Made by a program: the position numbers and the translations under genes
The notes under the pieces: generated by a model
What the model was told of the DNA's origin: nothing
Seen by the model: the letters and a program-made list of their open reading frames with translations, nothing else
Databases searched by the model: none
Assembly (NCBI GenBank): GCA_017640605.1
Contig: JAEPQH010000010.1
Span: forward strand, 1 to 64,000
DNA length: 64,000 nucleotides
Origin: Balneolaceae bacterium
GTDB taxonomy: Bacteria; Bacteroidota; Rhodothermia; Balneolales; Balneolaceae
Direction of reading: 5' to 3'
Part shown: positions 44,139 to 54,321 of the stretch, one piece after another
How positions within the stretch are numbered: the stretch's first letter is position 1
How the letters are laid out: every line of letters begins with the position of its first letter

Positions 44139-46496
44139 GTGCAACACACTTTTACCATAATACTGCTTTATCTCACCATCGCCTTTGGCACTGAAGCTAT
44201 TGCTCAGCCGCTCGCTATTCGTGGGGTGCTCGATTTACGAAATCAGGAATTTAATGAAAACACGGCGCTCGAATTAAACGGTGAATGGAGGTTTTACTGG
44301 CAAAAGTTAGCACGTACTTCTAACGAGTTGCGCGAATTACCGATGATTGTTCAACTGCCTCATATATGGCCTGAGGATATTTCGCTGGATTCAAAAGGGT
44401 TCGGAACCTACAGTTTGGAAGTTTTATTACCAAACAACCACTCCGGGTTATCTTTAGAAATACCCTTGATATACACTTCTTATTCATTATTCATTAATGG
44501 ACAAGAAGCGGCTAGTAGTGGAAATGTTGGGACGAATAGTTCATCGCACGCACCTAATTGGAATCAGACGGTAATTCCACTGAATATTAAATCTGGTCAG
44601 GATAGAATCGAAATTCTACTCCAGGTATCGAACTTTTCGCATTATCGTGGCGGAATTGCTGAGCCTTTCAAAATCGGACATCAAAACAAGCTGAACAGAG
44701 AACGAGAATTAGCTCTTGCACAACAGTTTTTTGCTTTTGCCGCCTTTGTTATTGCCGGAGTTTTCTTTTTAGCTCTATTCTATTTTGGTCATTCCGAAAA
44801 ATCGATCATCTTTTTTTCACTCTTCTGTTTGTTTTACAGTCTTCGAATTATTTCAACAGGACTGTATCCAATACTAATCATGATACCTAGCGTGCCGTGG
44901 TGGCTTGTTATTCGGTTTGAATATATCTCGTTTTACTTTGCAGCGATTTCCTTTGGCTTGTTCATCTATAATTTATTTCCCGAGCTTTCCCTCAAAGGGG
45001 TGATATTTACCTTTACCGGTACATTTTTGTTTTTCATTTTCACAACAGTTCTATTACCTGCAGGCTTGTTCACTTCTTTTATCGACTATTACATTGCTGT
45101 AATTGCACTGTATTCGGTGTATTTGACCTATGTTACTTATACAGGAGTACGTCAGAACAAATCAGGAGCTTTATTCATCTTTCTCGGAATCTCCTTCATG
45201 TTTTTAATCGTAGCTCTGGAAATACTTTCGTATTACGAAATATTAACCGTTGCAGCATGGTTACCGGGATTGGGATACGTAGCTTTTCTGGCATTTTTAT
45301 CCTTAACAATCTCAAACCGATTTGTTTATTTATTTAATGAAGCCAAGTTGAAGGCTGAATCTGCCTCCATTGCAAAAACTCACTTTCTTTCAACGATGGG
45401 GCATGAGTTAAGAACACCATTAAATGCTGTAATAGGTTTATCCGAATTACTACTCGATAGTAAATCGGAACATGAAAAAACTCAATTTGCGAAAACCATC
45501 AAGCGAAGTGGCGAAAACTTGTTGGGGATCATCAATAATATTTTAGATTTCACAAAAATTGAGTCGGATGAGGTACAATACGATTATCAACCTACTCATA
45601 TTCCCACTTTATTGGCCGACACCATCAAAATGTTGGGATCCCTCGTTGATCCCAAAAAAGTAAATTTGAGTTTTCGGTTTGATGACTCACTTAGTAATTT
45701 TTTAGTTGTAGATCAGGCACGGTTGCAACAAATTATCATCAATCTGGTGGGTAACGCCATAAAATTTACCCAGGAAGGAGAGATATCGATACAAGTAACT
45801 ACCACGGAATCTATCGCCGAAAAAGATCAGATTTTATTTATAGTAAAGGATACCGGGATTGGGATTCCCGAAGAAAAAATGGGCTTGCTCTTCGATCGTT
45901 TCTCACAACTGGATGCAGATCGCTCGCGGAAATATCAAGGAACCGGCTTGGGGTTAGCCATCAGCAAACGCCTTATTGAAGCAATGGGAGGTAGGATTTG
46001 GGTACAAAGCAAACCTGACGTTGGCACTACTTTTTACTTTACTTTAGTTGCCAAAGAAGCCTCTGAAAATGACATTCGAAATAAGGCAAAGGAACCAACC
46101 GAAACAGAAAAGTTACTTACAAAAGAACTTGATATACTGGTTGTAGAAGACAATATTATCAATCAGAAAGTAGTGATCAAAGTATTGGAACGTCTGGGAT
46201 ATACGGCTGATATAGCGGTAAATGGATTTGAAGCCATCAGGAAAGTTAAGGAACATACCTACGATTTAATTTTCATGGATATGGAAATGCCTGAAATGGA
46301 TGGAATTGAAGCCACTTTTAGAATTAAAACACTTCCTGATCTGAAAAAACAACCTATTATCGTAGCTATGACGGCAAATGCTACCACCGAAGATAAAACA
46401 CGTTGTTTTGAAGCCGGAATGAAGGATTTTATAGCGAAACCAATTACTCTTCAAACTACCGAAAATGTGTTGCTGAAATGGTTTTCCTATAAATAA
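44139..46496 (+). CDS. 7TMR-DISM hybrid sensor histidine kinase (one receiver)
   Basis: 785 residues from a GTG start. Signal peptide 1-22; an extracellular jelly-roll domain of 7TMR-DISM type about 25-185 (LNGEWRFYWQKL, GFGTYSLEVLLP, YSLFINGQEAASSG, ILLQVSNFSHYRGG); seven helices about 195-400. HisKA has GHELRTPLNA with His 422. The HATPase domain has LVGNAIKFT, DTGIGIP and GTGLGLAISKRL. The C-terminal receiver has VVEDNIINQK, IFMDMEMPEMDG and AKP. The extracellular domain probably binds a carbohydrate-like ligand. The next gene is a paralogue with the same plan, 6 bases on. No separate response regulator is near. Confidence 0.93.
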   Translation: MQHTFTIILLYLTIAFGTEAIAQPLAIRGVLDLRNQEFNENTALELNGEWRFYWQKLARTSNELRELPMIVQLPHIWPEDISLDSKGFGTYSLEVLLPNNHSGLSLEIPLIYTSYSLFINGQEAASSGNVGTNSSSHAPNWNQTVIPLNIKSGQDRIEILLQVSNFSHYRGGIAEPFKIGHQNKLNRERELALAQQFFAFAAFVIAGVFFLALFYFGHSEKSIIFFSLFCLFYSLRIISTGLYPILIMIPSVPWWLVIRFEYISFYFAAISFGLFIYNLFPELSLKGVIFTFTGTFLFFIFTTVLLPAGLFTSFIDYYIAVIALYSVYLTYVTYTGVRQNKSGALFIFLGISFMFLIVALEILSYYEILTVAAWLPGLGYVAFLAFLSLTISNRFVYLFNEAKLKAESASIAKTHFLSTMGHELRTPLNAVIGLSELLLDSKSEHEKTQFAKTIKRSGENLLGIINNILDFTKIESDEVQYDYQPTHIPTLLADTIKMLGSLVDPKKVNLSFRFDDSLSNFLVVDQARLQQIIINLVGNAIKFTQEGEISIQVTTTESIAEKDQILFIVKDTGIGIPEEKMGLLFDRFSQLDADRSRKYQGTGLGLAISKRLIEAMGGRIWVQSKPDVGTTFYFTLVAKEASENDIRNKAKEPTETEKLLTKELDILVVEDNIINQKVVIKVLERLGYTADIAVNGFEAIRKVKEHTYDLIFMDMEMPEMDGIEATFRIKTLPDLKKQPIIVAMTANATTEDKTRCFEAGMKDFIAKPITLQTTENVLLKWFSYK

Positions 46497-46502
46497 CTGC
46501 GC

Positions 46503-49301
46503 TTGAATTCTTTTATCTACCATAGCTTCAAATTTCTAAAGCGTTTTTCATTGCTTGCTTTTTTTTGTGGGATGATTTCTTTGATACTCATTGATCAGGT
46601 TCAAGCCAGACAATCTTCCGTTCCAGTTCTCGATCTGCGATCACACGATTTTAACCGGCAACCAATTATCGATACCGACACCGTTTGGGCGTTTTATTGG
46701 AATAGACTGCTAACCCTTGAGCAAGCTGTAAATTCTGAACCTGATACACTCCTAAATTTTACTACAGACTGGGCCAGTATTTCTACCTATAATGCACAAG
46801 GTTATGCCACTTATGCACTCAAAATCTTACTACCTGAAAAACATCCGGCACTCGCTTTAGACATCCCCGACTTTTACTCAGCGTATGAACTTTATATTAA
46901 CGATCGTCTTTTTGCAGACAATGGAAAAGTAGCCCCCACCAAGGATGAATATGAACCACATTGGCTTCCGCTAACTAAACCGTTATCAGATTTTCGCGCC
47001 GATACGCTAACCTTGGTACTTCATGTAGCAAATTTCGACCATAGCAAAGGCGGAGCTTATTTACCGATTATGCTTGGGGATGCCGATAAACTGTTCCGCG
47101 ACAGATATATCAGTTATGGTTATTCTTTTATACTCACTGGTATTTTATTAATGGCCGGACTTTTCTTTTTAGGCGTTTACCTATTTGGTAGAAGAGAAAT
47201 CTCGATACTGTTTTTTGCTGCGTTTTGTTTGGTTTATAGTTACCGAATTATTGGTTTTGGGAGTTACGCGTTTCACATGCTAATGCCCGAATTACCGTGG
47301 ATCGTTACGCTACGAATCGAGTACGCCACACTCTTTCTTTCCGGCTTCCTGTTTGGGCTCTACACCTTGTATTTATACCCTAGAGAAACTTCGCGCCCGC
47401 TCATTTACGTGCTAAGTGCAGTATCCATCTTATTTACCTTAGAATCGTTATTCCTCTCGCCATCGATTTTTACACAATTGGTTATCCCCTACTTTATCCT
47501 GCTCATATTTTATTTGATACTGGCATTTTATGTGTACATCAAAGCGGTATTAAATAAGCGGCCGGGGGCTATTTATTCACTAATAAGTTCAGGTGCAATC
47601 TTTGTAGTTTTTGGATACGAAATCTTGGTGTATTTGGGCTTCTTCACAACTTCTTTGTTTTTAAACTTCGCCGGTTATTTGTTCTTTTTCTTCTTCCAAT
47701 CGCTGGTTCATTCGTTCAGGTTTTCTACTGCTATGCGAAGAGCACTTACTCGTGCCGAAGAATCATCCCGGGCAAAATCACAATTTCTATCTACAATGAG
47801 TCACGAGATTCGAACACCATTAAACGCCGTGATCGGTCTCTCAGGATTATTATCAGACAGTAACCTCAATGCCCGACAGTTGGAATTTGCCGGAACCATC
47901 AAAAAAAGTGGGGAAAATTTACTCGGGATCATCAATAATATTCTGGATTTCTCAAAAATAGAATCCGGTAAACTGGAAATTGAGGAAATTGAATTTAAGC
48001 TGCGCGAGATCATAGAAAACGTGCTGGATGTAGTTTCATCTTCCCGAAAAAAGCAGCAAATCGAGATTGTATACTCCGTTTCGGATGAGATTCCTCCTTA
48101 TTTGATTGGTGATGCAAACCGTATTCAGCAAGTACTTACCAATTTATTAGCTAATGCAATTAAGTTTACCGAAGAGGGAGAAATCTTATTAAAAGTTGGT
48201 GTTGAAAGGACTTTTTCGGAATCCATTGTATTGCGTTTTGAAGTAAAGGATACCGGTATAGGGATTAGCGAGGATAAGATGCATCGCTTATTTCAATCAT
48301 TTACTCAAGTTGATGCCTCTTCTACAAGGCGATATGGAGGAACCGGACTTGGCTTGGTTATCAGCAAACGTTTGGTTGAAGCGATGGGAGGAACTATTTG
48401 GGTTCAAAGTGAAATCCAAAAAGGTTCCACTTTTTATTTCACCATTCCCTTTGGGCGAAGTGAGCGAATTGAAGATTTTAAAATTCCATCCATTTTAGAA
48501 CACAAAAAAGTATTCGTTCTCGACGATAATGAAACAAACTTAGGGATACTGCAGCATCAACTAGAAAAAGCAAACTTAAAGGTATCTACCTATAACAATC
48601 CCAAGATGTTGATTGCTGCTAAAGCTGAATTAAACGACTTCGATTTCGGAATTCTAGATATGCAAATGCCGGAAGTGGATGGCGTTTCGGTAGCCAAAGA
48701 ACTACGTAAACTATATAACAGCAACGATTTACCGTTGGTTCTACTAAGTTCCATTCATGAGTTAGGAAGCCATTCAGACAAAGCACTGTTTGAACTATTT
48801 CTGAAAAAACCCATTCATCAAACTCGGTTTTTGAACAACCTCGAACGATTATTTACCACCGACTTTACCCCAAGTTCAAATGATGATGAAAAAGTAAAAG
48901 ACACCAAATTATTTCAAACAGAATTTAAGGTGTTAATTGCCGAAGACAATGTAGTAAACCAAAAAGTGGCATTTAGAATATTAGAACGCATGGGGATTCA
49001 GTCAGACATTGTGCAAAATGGAAAACAAGCGGTTGATGCAGTACTAACCGACCATTACGACATTATCTTTATGGATATGGAAATGCCGGAAATGGATGGC
49101 TTGGAAGCAACTCGAATCATAAAAAAACTACAACTCGGTGATCGAACATTGCCCATTATAATTGCCATGACTGCCAACGCCTTACAAGAAGACAGAGAGC
49201 GCTGTTTCGAGGCTGGAATGGACGATTTTATAGCCAAGCCAATATCGCTGGAATTAACACGTAAAATGTTAATAAAATGGCTGGCTGACGAGCTCCCTTA
49301 A
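46503..49301 (+). CDS. 7TMR-DISM hybrid sensor histidine kinase (two receivers)
   Basis: 932 residues from a TTG start. The order matches the upstream paralogue: signal peptide or anchor (about 1-36), DISM jelly roll (40-195), seven helices (205-405), HisKA with MSHEIRTPLNA (His 434), HATPase (LLANAIKFT, DTGIGIS, GGTGLGLVISKRL). It then carries two receivers. The first, about 665-785, has FVLDDNETN and FGILDMQMPEVDG with the Asp intact; the second, about 805-925, has LIAEDNVVNQK and IFMDMEMPEMDG. So it may form a longer phosphorelay or accept phosphate from its neighbour. Partner and output unknown. Confidence 0.93.
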   Translation: MNSFIYHSFKFLKRFSLLAFFCGMISLILIDQVQARQSSVPVLDLRSHDFNRQPIIDTDTVWAFYWNRLLTLEQAVNSEPDTLLNFTTDWASISTYNAQGYATYALKILLPEKHPALALDIPDFYSAYELYINDRLFADNGKVAPTKDEYEPHWLPLTKPLSDFRADTLTLVLHVANFDHSKGGAYLPIMLGDADKLFRDRYISYGYSFILTGILLMAGLFFLGVYLFGRREISILFFAAFCLVYSYRIIGFGSYAFHMLMPELPWIVTLRIEYATLFLSGFLFGLYTLYLYPRETSRPLIYVLSAVSILFTLESLFLSPSIFTQLVIPYFILLIFYLILAFYVYIKAVLNKRPGAIYSLISSGAIFVVFGYEILVYLGFFTTSLFLNFAGYLFFFFFQSLVHSFRFSTAMRRALTRAEESSRAKSQFLSTMSHEIRTPLNAVIGLSGLLSDSNLNARQLEFAGTIKKSGENLLGIINNILDFSKIESGKLEIEEIEFKLREIIENVLDVVSSSRKKQQIEIVYSVSDEIPPYLIGDANRIQQVLTNLLANAIKFTEEGEILLKVGVERTFSESIVLRFEVKDTGIGISEDKMHRLFQSFTQVDASSTRRYGGTGLGLVISKRLVEAMGGTIWVQSEIQKGSTFYFTIPFGRSERIEDFKIPSILEHKKVFVLDDNETNLGILQHQLEKANLKVSTYNNPKMLIAAKAELNDFDFGILDMQMPEVDGVSVAKELRKLYNSNDLPLVLLSSIHELGSHSDKALFELFLKKPIHQTRFLNNLERLFTTDFTPSSNDDEKVKDTKLFQTEFKVLIAEDNVVNQKVAFRILERMGIQSDIVQNGKQAVDAVLTDHYDIIFMDMEMPEMDGLEATRIIKKLQLGDRTLPIIIAMTANALQEDRERCFEAGMDDFIAKPISLELTRKMLIKWLADELP

Positions 49302-49363
49302 TAGCTTTTTACTACTCCGTTGCTACCCAAATAGTATCATCCAGCAACAAAATAAAGATACGT

Positions 49364-50653
49364 ATGCGCTCTTCTGCATTTTCAATATTGGTGGCACTTT
49401 TATTCTTCTTGAACGGTTGCAGGGAATCGTTAACCATGTCGGAGAAGGAAACAGCTGAAATCCTATACACACTTTCCTCCGATGAGATGAAAGGCAGACA
49501 TGCTTTATCTGAAGAAATCAAATTGGTGGAAAACTTCATCGCCGATAAATTTGATATGTATGGATTGGAACAGCCAGATAGTCAATCCGATTATTTCCAA
49601 TCATTTAATCTACAAGATGTTTCGATTGTATCAGAACAACTAGTAATCAATAACCAAGAAGTAGATAAAGAGCTTTATTTTGGATTCTACACCGATAATC
49701 TTGTCGAGTTATCAGAAACAAATACAGAACTTGTTTATCTAGAAGCGGGCAGAAACTTCAGAAATCAGTTTAATCAATTCAGGAATTCCTCAGAAAATTT
49801 AATCATCGTTGTGGATCCGTCTTATGAAGATATTTTTCAGCGCTACCAGTCTTTTTACTCCAGAAATAATCGAATTATGGAAGGAGAAATCAGAGGAAAT
49901 ATCATTTTTGTTTTAAATGATGCACCCATAAATAACTACTCAGCAGTAATTACAACCGAATCAGAATATCATGGTTTACGGAATGTGGTTGGTAAAATTA
50001 CCGGAAACAGAACTAATGAAATAGTGATCTTTTCTGCTCATCATGATCACCTTGGAATACGAAATGCAGTTAGTTCCGATTCCATTGCAAATGGAGCAAA
50101 CGATAACGCTTCGGGAGTTACGGCTGTGCTTCAGCTTGCAAAACACTTTGCTAAGCAACCAAAACCGGAGCGTACTTTATTGTTTGTTACCTTCACGGCC
50201 GAAGAAATGGGTGGTTTCGGGTCGGAATACTTTTCAAAACAACAAGATCCCGACGAAATTGTTGCAATGTTCAATATCGAAATGATTGGTAAGCCTGCAG
50301 TTTCAGGGCCAAACTCAGCCTGGATAACCGGTTTTGAACGATCTACGTTTGGAGAGATTCTAAGTGAGAGTGCGCATAATTCAAACTATGAGTTCTATCC
50401 CGATCCCTATCCCAATCAAAATTTGTTCTATCGCTCGGATAATGCCGTACTTGCACGTTTAGGAGTTCCAGCGCACTCCATTTCTACAACTCCTATTGAT
50501 GTAGACAGAGATTATCACGAAGTAACCGATGAATTTGATACGATCGACATCAGCCATCTGAATAACACCATCCACGCGATAGCCAAAGCCGCAGAGATAA
50601 TAATTTCTGGCCGAGCAACTCCAACTCGCGTTGATACTTCATTAGTTGATTGA
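49364..50653 (+). CDS. M28-family zinc metallopeptidase lipoprotein
   Basis: 429 residues. A lipoprotein signal ends LFFLNGC with Cys near residue 18. The M28 catalytic core shows the zinc-binding FSAHHDHLGI, ANGANDNASGVTAVLQLAKHF, the catalytic Glu pair in VTFTAEEMGGFGSEYF, FNIEMIGKP and the final ligand region AHSISTTPIDVDRDYHEVTDE. All ligands are present. A PA-like lid domain fits in residues 100-210. It probably acts as an aminopeptidase at the cell envelope. Confidence 0.92.
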   Translation: MRSSAFSILVALLFFLNGCRESLTMSEKETAEILYTLSSDEMKGRHALSEEIKLVENFIADKFDMYGLEQPDSQSDYFQSFNLQDVSIVSEQLVINNQEVDKELYFGFYTDNLVELSETNTELVYLEAGRNFRNQFNQFRNSSENLIIVVDPSYEDIFQRYQSFYSRNNRIMEGEIRGNIIFVLNDAPINNYSAVITTESEYHGLRNVVGKITGNRTNEIVIFSAHHDHLGIRNAVSSDSIANGANDNASGVTAVLQLAKHFAKQPKPERTLLFVTFTAEEMGGFGSEYFSKQQDPDEIVAMFNIEMIGKPAVSGPNSAWITGFERSTFGEILSESAHNSNYEFYPDPYPNQNLFYRSDNAVLARLGVPAHSISTTPIDVDRDYHEVTDEFDTIDISHLNNTIHAIAKAAEIIISGRATPTRVDTSLVD

Positions 50654-50660
50654 TTCGGAT

Positions 50661-51830
50661 TCACGCATTTAATGCTTGCTCAATATCCTTTTTTATATCA
50701 TTGATGTGTTCCAGCCCAATGGATATGCGTATAGTTCCCGGTTGAATTCCCACTGCTAATCGTTCTTTTTCGGAAAGTTTTGAGTGAGTAGTACTGGCGG
50801 GATGGGTTGCGATGGTCCTGGAATCACCCAAGTTTGACGACAATGAAATCATTGTAAGATGATCTAAAAAATTTCTTCCTCCTTCTAAACCAGCGGCAAG
50901 CTCGAAAGTTACCAACCCTCCACCCTTCGACATCTGTTTTTTAGCCAGTTCTTTTTGAGGATGCGAATCCAGAAAAGGATAATGCACCTTTGAAACCGCG
51001 GGATGATCGGACAAAAACTCGGCTAAGGATTTCGCATTCTCACAATGTCGATCCATTCGAACGGCCAACGTTTCTAAACTTTTCGAAAGTACCCAGCCGT
51101 TAAATGGCGACATCGCAGGACCCGTATGCCTGCTCATAAACATCACTTCATCGATCAACGCTTTTGAGGCAAGTACTGCGCCACCGAGTGTACGGCCTTG
51201 TCCATCTATAAATTTTGTAGCCGAATGAGTTACAATATCTGCCCCGAGTTTGATCGGGTTTTGGAGATACGGAGTTGCAAAACAGTTGTCTACATTTACC
51301 AGAATATTGTGCCGATGTGCAATCTCAGAAATTGCTTCAATATCGAATATCTGTAGTCCGGGATTTGATGGCGTTTCCAAAAAAAACACTTTCGTATTTG
51401 GGGTAATTGCAGCTTCCCATTCGTCTAAATTTGAACCTTCCACATACGTACAACTAATATCCCACCTGGGAAGTAACTGCGTCAAAATTTGATGGGTAGA
51501 ACCAAAAACCGATCTGCATGCTACGATATGATCTCCTGCTTTTACAAAAGAAGCGAGGCTGATAAACATCGCCGCCATTCCTGATGCCGTTGCAATTCCG
51601 GCTTCAGCTCCTTCCAAAACACATAATTTCTGTATAAACTCATCATTGTTTGGATTGGAATATCTGGAATACACATTCCCATCCACCTCTTTAGCAAATA
51701 AAGCTCGGGCATGTTCGGCATCTTCAAAAACATAACTTGAGGTAGCGTAAATGGGCACGGAATGTTCGCGATGATTCGACCGTTCAGTTTGCATGCGGAT
51801 CGCACGCGTTTCAAAAGCGTTGGGTTCCAT
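50661..51830 (-). CDS. metZ: O-succinylhomoserine sulfhydrylase (Cys/Met metabolism PLP enzyme)
   Basis: 389 residues, fold-type I PLP enzyme. The PLP lysine is Lys206 in THSATKFIDGQGRTLGGAV; the continuation I-D-G-Q-G-R is typical of MetZ rather than of MetB or MetC. Also seen are VYSRYSNPNNDEF, TASGMAAMF and the C-terminal SLSSNLGDSRTIATHPASTTHSKL. It likely makes homocysteine from an acylated homoserine and sulfide. Acyl group preference cannot be read. Convergent with the M28 peptidase, divergent from the dienelactone hydrolase. Confidence 0.88.
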   Translation of the reverse strand: MEPNAFETRAIRMQTERSNHREHSVPIYATSSYVFEDAEHARALFAKEVDGNVYSRYSNPNNDEFIQKLCVLEGAEAGIATASGMAAMFISLASFVKAGDHIVACRSVFGSTHQILTQLLPRWDISCTYVEGSNLDEWEAAITPNTKVFFLETPSNPGLQIFDIEAISEIAHRHNILVNVDNCFATPYLQNPIKLGADIVTHSATKFIDGQGRTLGGAVLASKALIDEVMFMSRHTGPAMSPFNGWVLSKSLETLAVRMDRHCENAKSLAEFLSDHPAVSKVHYPFLDSHPQKELAKKQMSKGGGLVTFELAAGLEGGRNFLDHLTMISLSSNLGDSRTIATHPASTTHSKLSEKERLAVGIQPGTIRISIGLEHINDIKKDIEQALNA

Positions 51831-51905
51831 AGACTTCGATTTATTTTAAGTGAGTGATACTTTAAGATACACGCTCAAAAATTCTATATCTCAATATTCT
51901 GAATT

Positions 51906-52712
51906 ATGAAAAATCTCTTCTCTTTTGTGCTGTTAGCACTGTTTTCTCTTTCGGCAGCGGCGCAAGAATATGCACAAACGCAACTCGAAAATTCTCCTCG
52001 CCATCACGAGTGGGTTACAATAAATTCCAACGATCGAGAACTTCACACCTTTGTTGCATATCCAGAAGTGGACGAACCGGTGCCGGTTGTGCTGGTGATT
52101 CACGAAAATCGGGGATTAAATACCTGGGCAAGATCATTCGCCGATCAAGTGGCTGAACATGGATACATTGCCGTTGCCCCTGATCTTATCAGTAACACAA
52201 AAGAAGGCATCGAGAAAACTTCTGATTTTGCTTCTTCAGATGAAGCTCGAAGTGCTTTGTATGACTTAGATCCAGCCAATGTTACTACTGATTTAATAAA
52301 TGCGCTTAATTATGCAAAAAGTCTCACTGCCAGCAATGGTAAAGTATTTGTAGTTGGATTTTGCTGGGGAGGATTCCAATCCTTTCGCTTTGCAACCAAC
52401 GCTGGTGATCAAATAGAACAAGCCATTGTTTTTTATGGAACTGGACCTCAGGAAAAAGAAGCCTACCAAACCATAGAAGTTCCGGTATTTGGATTCTATG
52501 GCGGTAACGATAATCGAGTAAACTCTACGATTGAATTCTCAGAAAATGCAATGTCTGAATTCGGCAAATCCTATAATTATGTAATCTATGAAGGCGCCGG
52601 ACATGCATTTATGCGACGTGGTGATGATCCTTCCCTTCCAGCTGATGACGCAAATAAACTTGCTCGGGATAAAGCATGGGAAAAACTAAAAGAACTATTA
52701 GCTACCAACTAG
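51906..52712 (+). CDS. Secreted dienelactone hydrolase family protein
   Basis: 268 residues with a signal peptide ending SLSAAAQ. Alpha/beta-hydrolase with the nucleophile Cys153 in VVGFCWGGFQSF, the acid in FGFYGGNDNRVNS and the His in YEGAGHAFMRRG. The first strand region VVLVIHENRGLNTWARSFADQVAEHGYIAVAPDL is diagnostic of the DLH family. The natural substrate is unknown. Confidence 0.93.
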   Translation: MKNLFSFVLLALFSLSAAAQEYAQTQLENSPRHHEWVTINSNDRELHTFVAYPEVDEPVPVVLVIHENRGLNTWARSFADQVAEHGYIAVAPDLISNTKEGIEKTSDFASSDEARSALYDLDPANVTTDLINALNYAKSLTASNGKVFVVGFCWGGFQSFRFATNAGDQIEQAIVFYGTGPQEKEAYQTIEVPVFGFYGGNDNRVNSTIEFSENAMSEFGKSYNYVIYEGAGHAFMRRGDDPSLPADDANKLARDKAWEKLKELLATN

Positions 52713-52779
52713 TTTCGGCGCCTACTTTTCTTGCTTATAACAAATTCTTGAGTGGTATGTAAGCGGTTGGTTTTATAAG

Positions 52780-52797
52780 TTCAGCCGTTTAGCTGAA
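52780..52797. repeat. Inverted repeat TTCAGC-N6-GCTGAA
   Basis: Six-base perfect arms around CGTTTA, 67 bases after the hydrolase stop and 84 before the sugar porter start. No T-run follows directly. It could be an operator for the transporter gene. Confidence 0.35.
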
Positions 52798-52880
52798 ATT
52801 AACCTGAACAATTTGCTTTTTCGATCTTCGATTCAGGTGATCAAGCTAGTTATATCTCAACCATTTAAAAGAATCTCTCT

Positions 52881-54311
52881 ATGAGCACATCAGACAACGC
52901 TGTTTATCAGGTTAAGTCGTTTAACACGGGGCTAATTTTAATAGCAATTGTAGCTTCACTTGGTGGCTTACTCTTTGGCTACGATACCGGAGTAATCAAC
53001 GGAACCCAGTTTTATTTTAGTAAATATTTCGATTTGGACGCCGCCATGAAAGGCTGGGTTGTAGGTAGTGCGTTATTAGGCTGTTTAATTGGTGCAGCTT
53101 CATCGGGGTTGATAAGTAGCGCTATCGGCCGAAAAAGCTCACTTATACTATCTGCAAGTTTGTTCACGGTTTCTGCTTGGGGTTCAGGACTCCCGGAATT
53201 TCTCCCACAATCGGTTTCATTGCTTGTGTTCTTCCGAATTTTAGGTGGATTGGGAATCGGGATTGCATCCATGAATGCGCCCACATACATCGCCGAGCTG
53301 TCTCCTGCTAAAATCCGTGGAAAGATGGTTACCTACTATCAAATGGCTATCGTAATCGGTTTTTTCGTAGTGTTTTTAGCTACTTATGCCATCGGACAAG
53401 GTGGAGATGAAGTATACAATCTCGAGCGTGGCTGGAGATTAATGTTCTGGTCGGAATTGATTCCGTGTACCCTCTTTTTAGTGCTTTTGTTTTTCGTGCC
53501 TAAAAGTCCGCGTTGGTTAATGCTAAAAGGGCGAGAAGAGGAAGCCGTTATCGTGCTGGAGCGCGTACATGGGAAAGAAATGGCAAATGTAGAATTGATG
53601 GAGATCAAAGAATCCTTGAAAGGGAAGCAGACTACTCCATTCAAAGATCTTTTCAAAAAAGCGGTGTTACCTATTATTGTAATTGGCTCGGTTATTTCCG
53701 GTCTGCAACAATTTACCGGAATCAATGCTGTACTTTATTTTGGAGCAGATATTTTTGAAAAGGCTCTGGGCTTTGGTCAGGATGAAGTACTTGCCCAGCA
53801 AATTTTATTAGCCGGTGTGAACTTCTTATTCACTTTCATCGCTATGTTTACCGTGGATAAATGGGGACGTAAGCCACTTATTATTTCAGGATCTGTTGGT
53901 ATGATTGTAGGCTTCCTGATGCTTGGCGTATCGTTAATGACTGACAATATCGGCTTAGTTTCTCTAATTGGTGTGTTAGTGTTTATTGGCTCGTTTGCGA
54001 TGAGTATGGGTCCTGTTGTTTGGGTGCTACTTTCTGAAATGTTTCCAAACAGCATCCGAAGTGCAGCAATGAGTATTGCCGTTGCGGTACAATGGGCAAT
54101 GAATTATGTGGTTTCACAAAGCTTCCCGATAGTGGTAGAAAGTGAAGTAAATAACTCAGCCTTCTGGAATGGCTCCCTACCCTATTTCATCTTTATCTTC
54201 TTCATCGTCATTATCATTGTATTCACAATGAAATACATCCCTGAAACCAAGGGAAGATCATTAGAAGACCTCGAAAAAATTTGGGAAGAGAAATACGGGT
54301 CCATTTCGTAA
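52881..54311 (+). CDS. Sugar porter, major facilitator superfamily
   Basis: 476 residues with 12 membrane helices. Sugar-porter family marks are GYDTGVINGTQF in TM1, GRKSS after TM2, KSPRWLMLKGREEEA after TM6, QQFTGINAVLYFG in TM7, DKWGRKPL and the C-terminal PETKGRSLEDLEKIW. Proton-linked or facilitated sugar uptake is expected; the specific sugar cannot be told. It is followed after 10 bases by a DinB-like gene. Confidence 0.95.
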   Translation: MSTSDNAVYQVKSFNTGLILIAIVASLGGLLFGYDTGVINGTQFYFSKYFDLDAAMKGWVVGSALLGCLIGAASSGLISSAIGRKSSLILSASLFTVSAWGSGLPEFLPQSVSLLVFFRILGGLGIGIASMNAPTYIAELSPAKIRGKMVTYYQMAIVIGFFVVFLATYAIGQGGDEVYNLERGWRLMFWSELIPCTLFLVLLFFVPKSPRWLMLKGREEEAVIVLERVHGKEMANVELMEIKESLKGKQTTPFKDLFKKAVLPIIVIGSVISGLQQFTGINAVLYFGADIFEKALGFGQDEVLAQQILLAGVNFLFTFIAMFTVDKWGRKPLIISGSVGMIVGFLMLGVSLMTDNIGLVSLIGVLVFIGSFAMSMGPVVWVLLSEMFPNSIRSAAMSIAVAVQWAMNYVVSQSFPIVVESEVNNSAFWNGSLPYFIFIFFIVIIIVFTMKYIPETKGRSLEDLEKIWEEKYGSIS

Positions 54312-54321
54312 GGGTCGTTTT

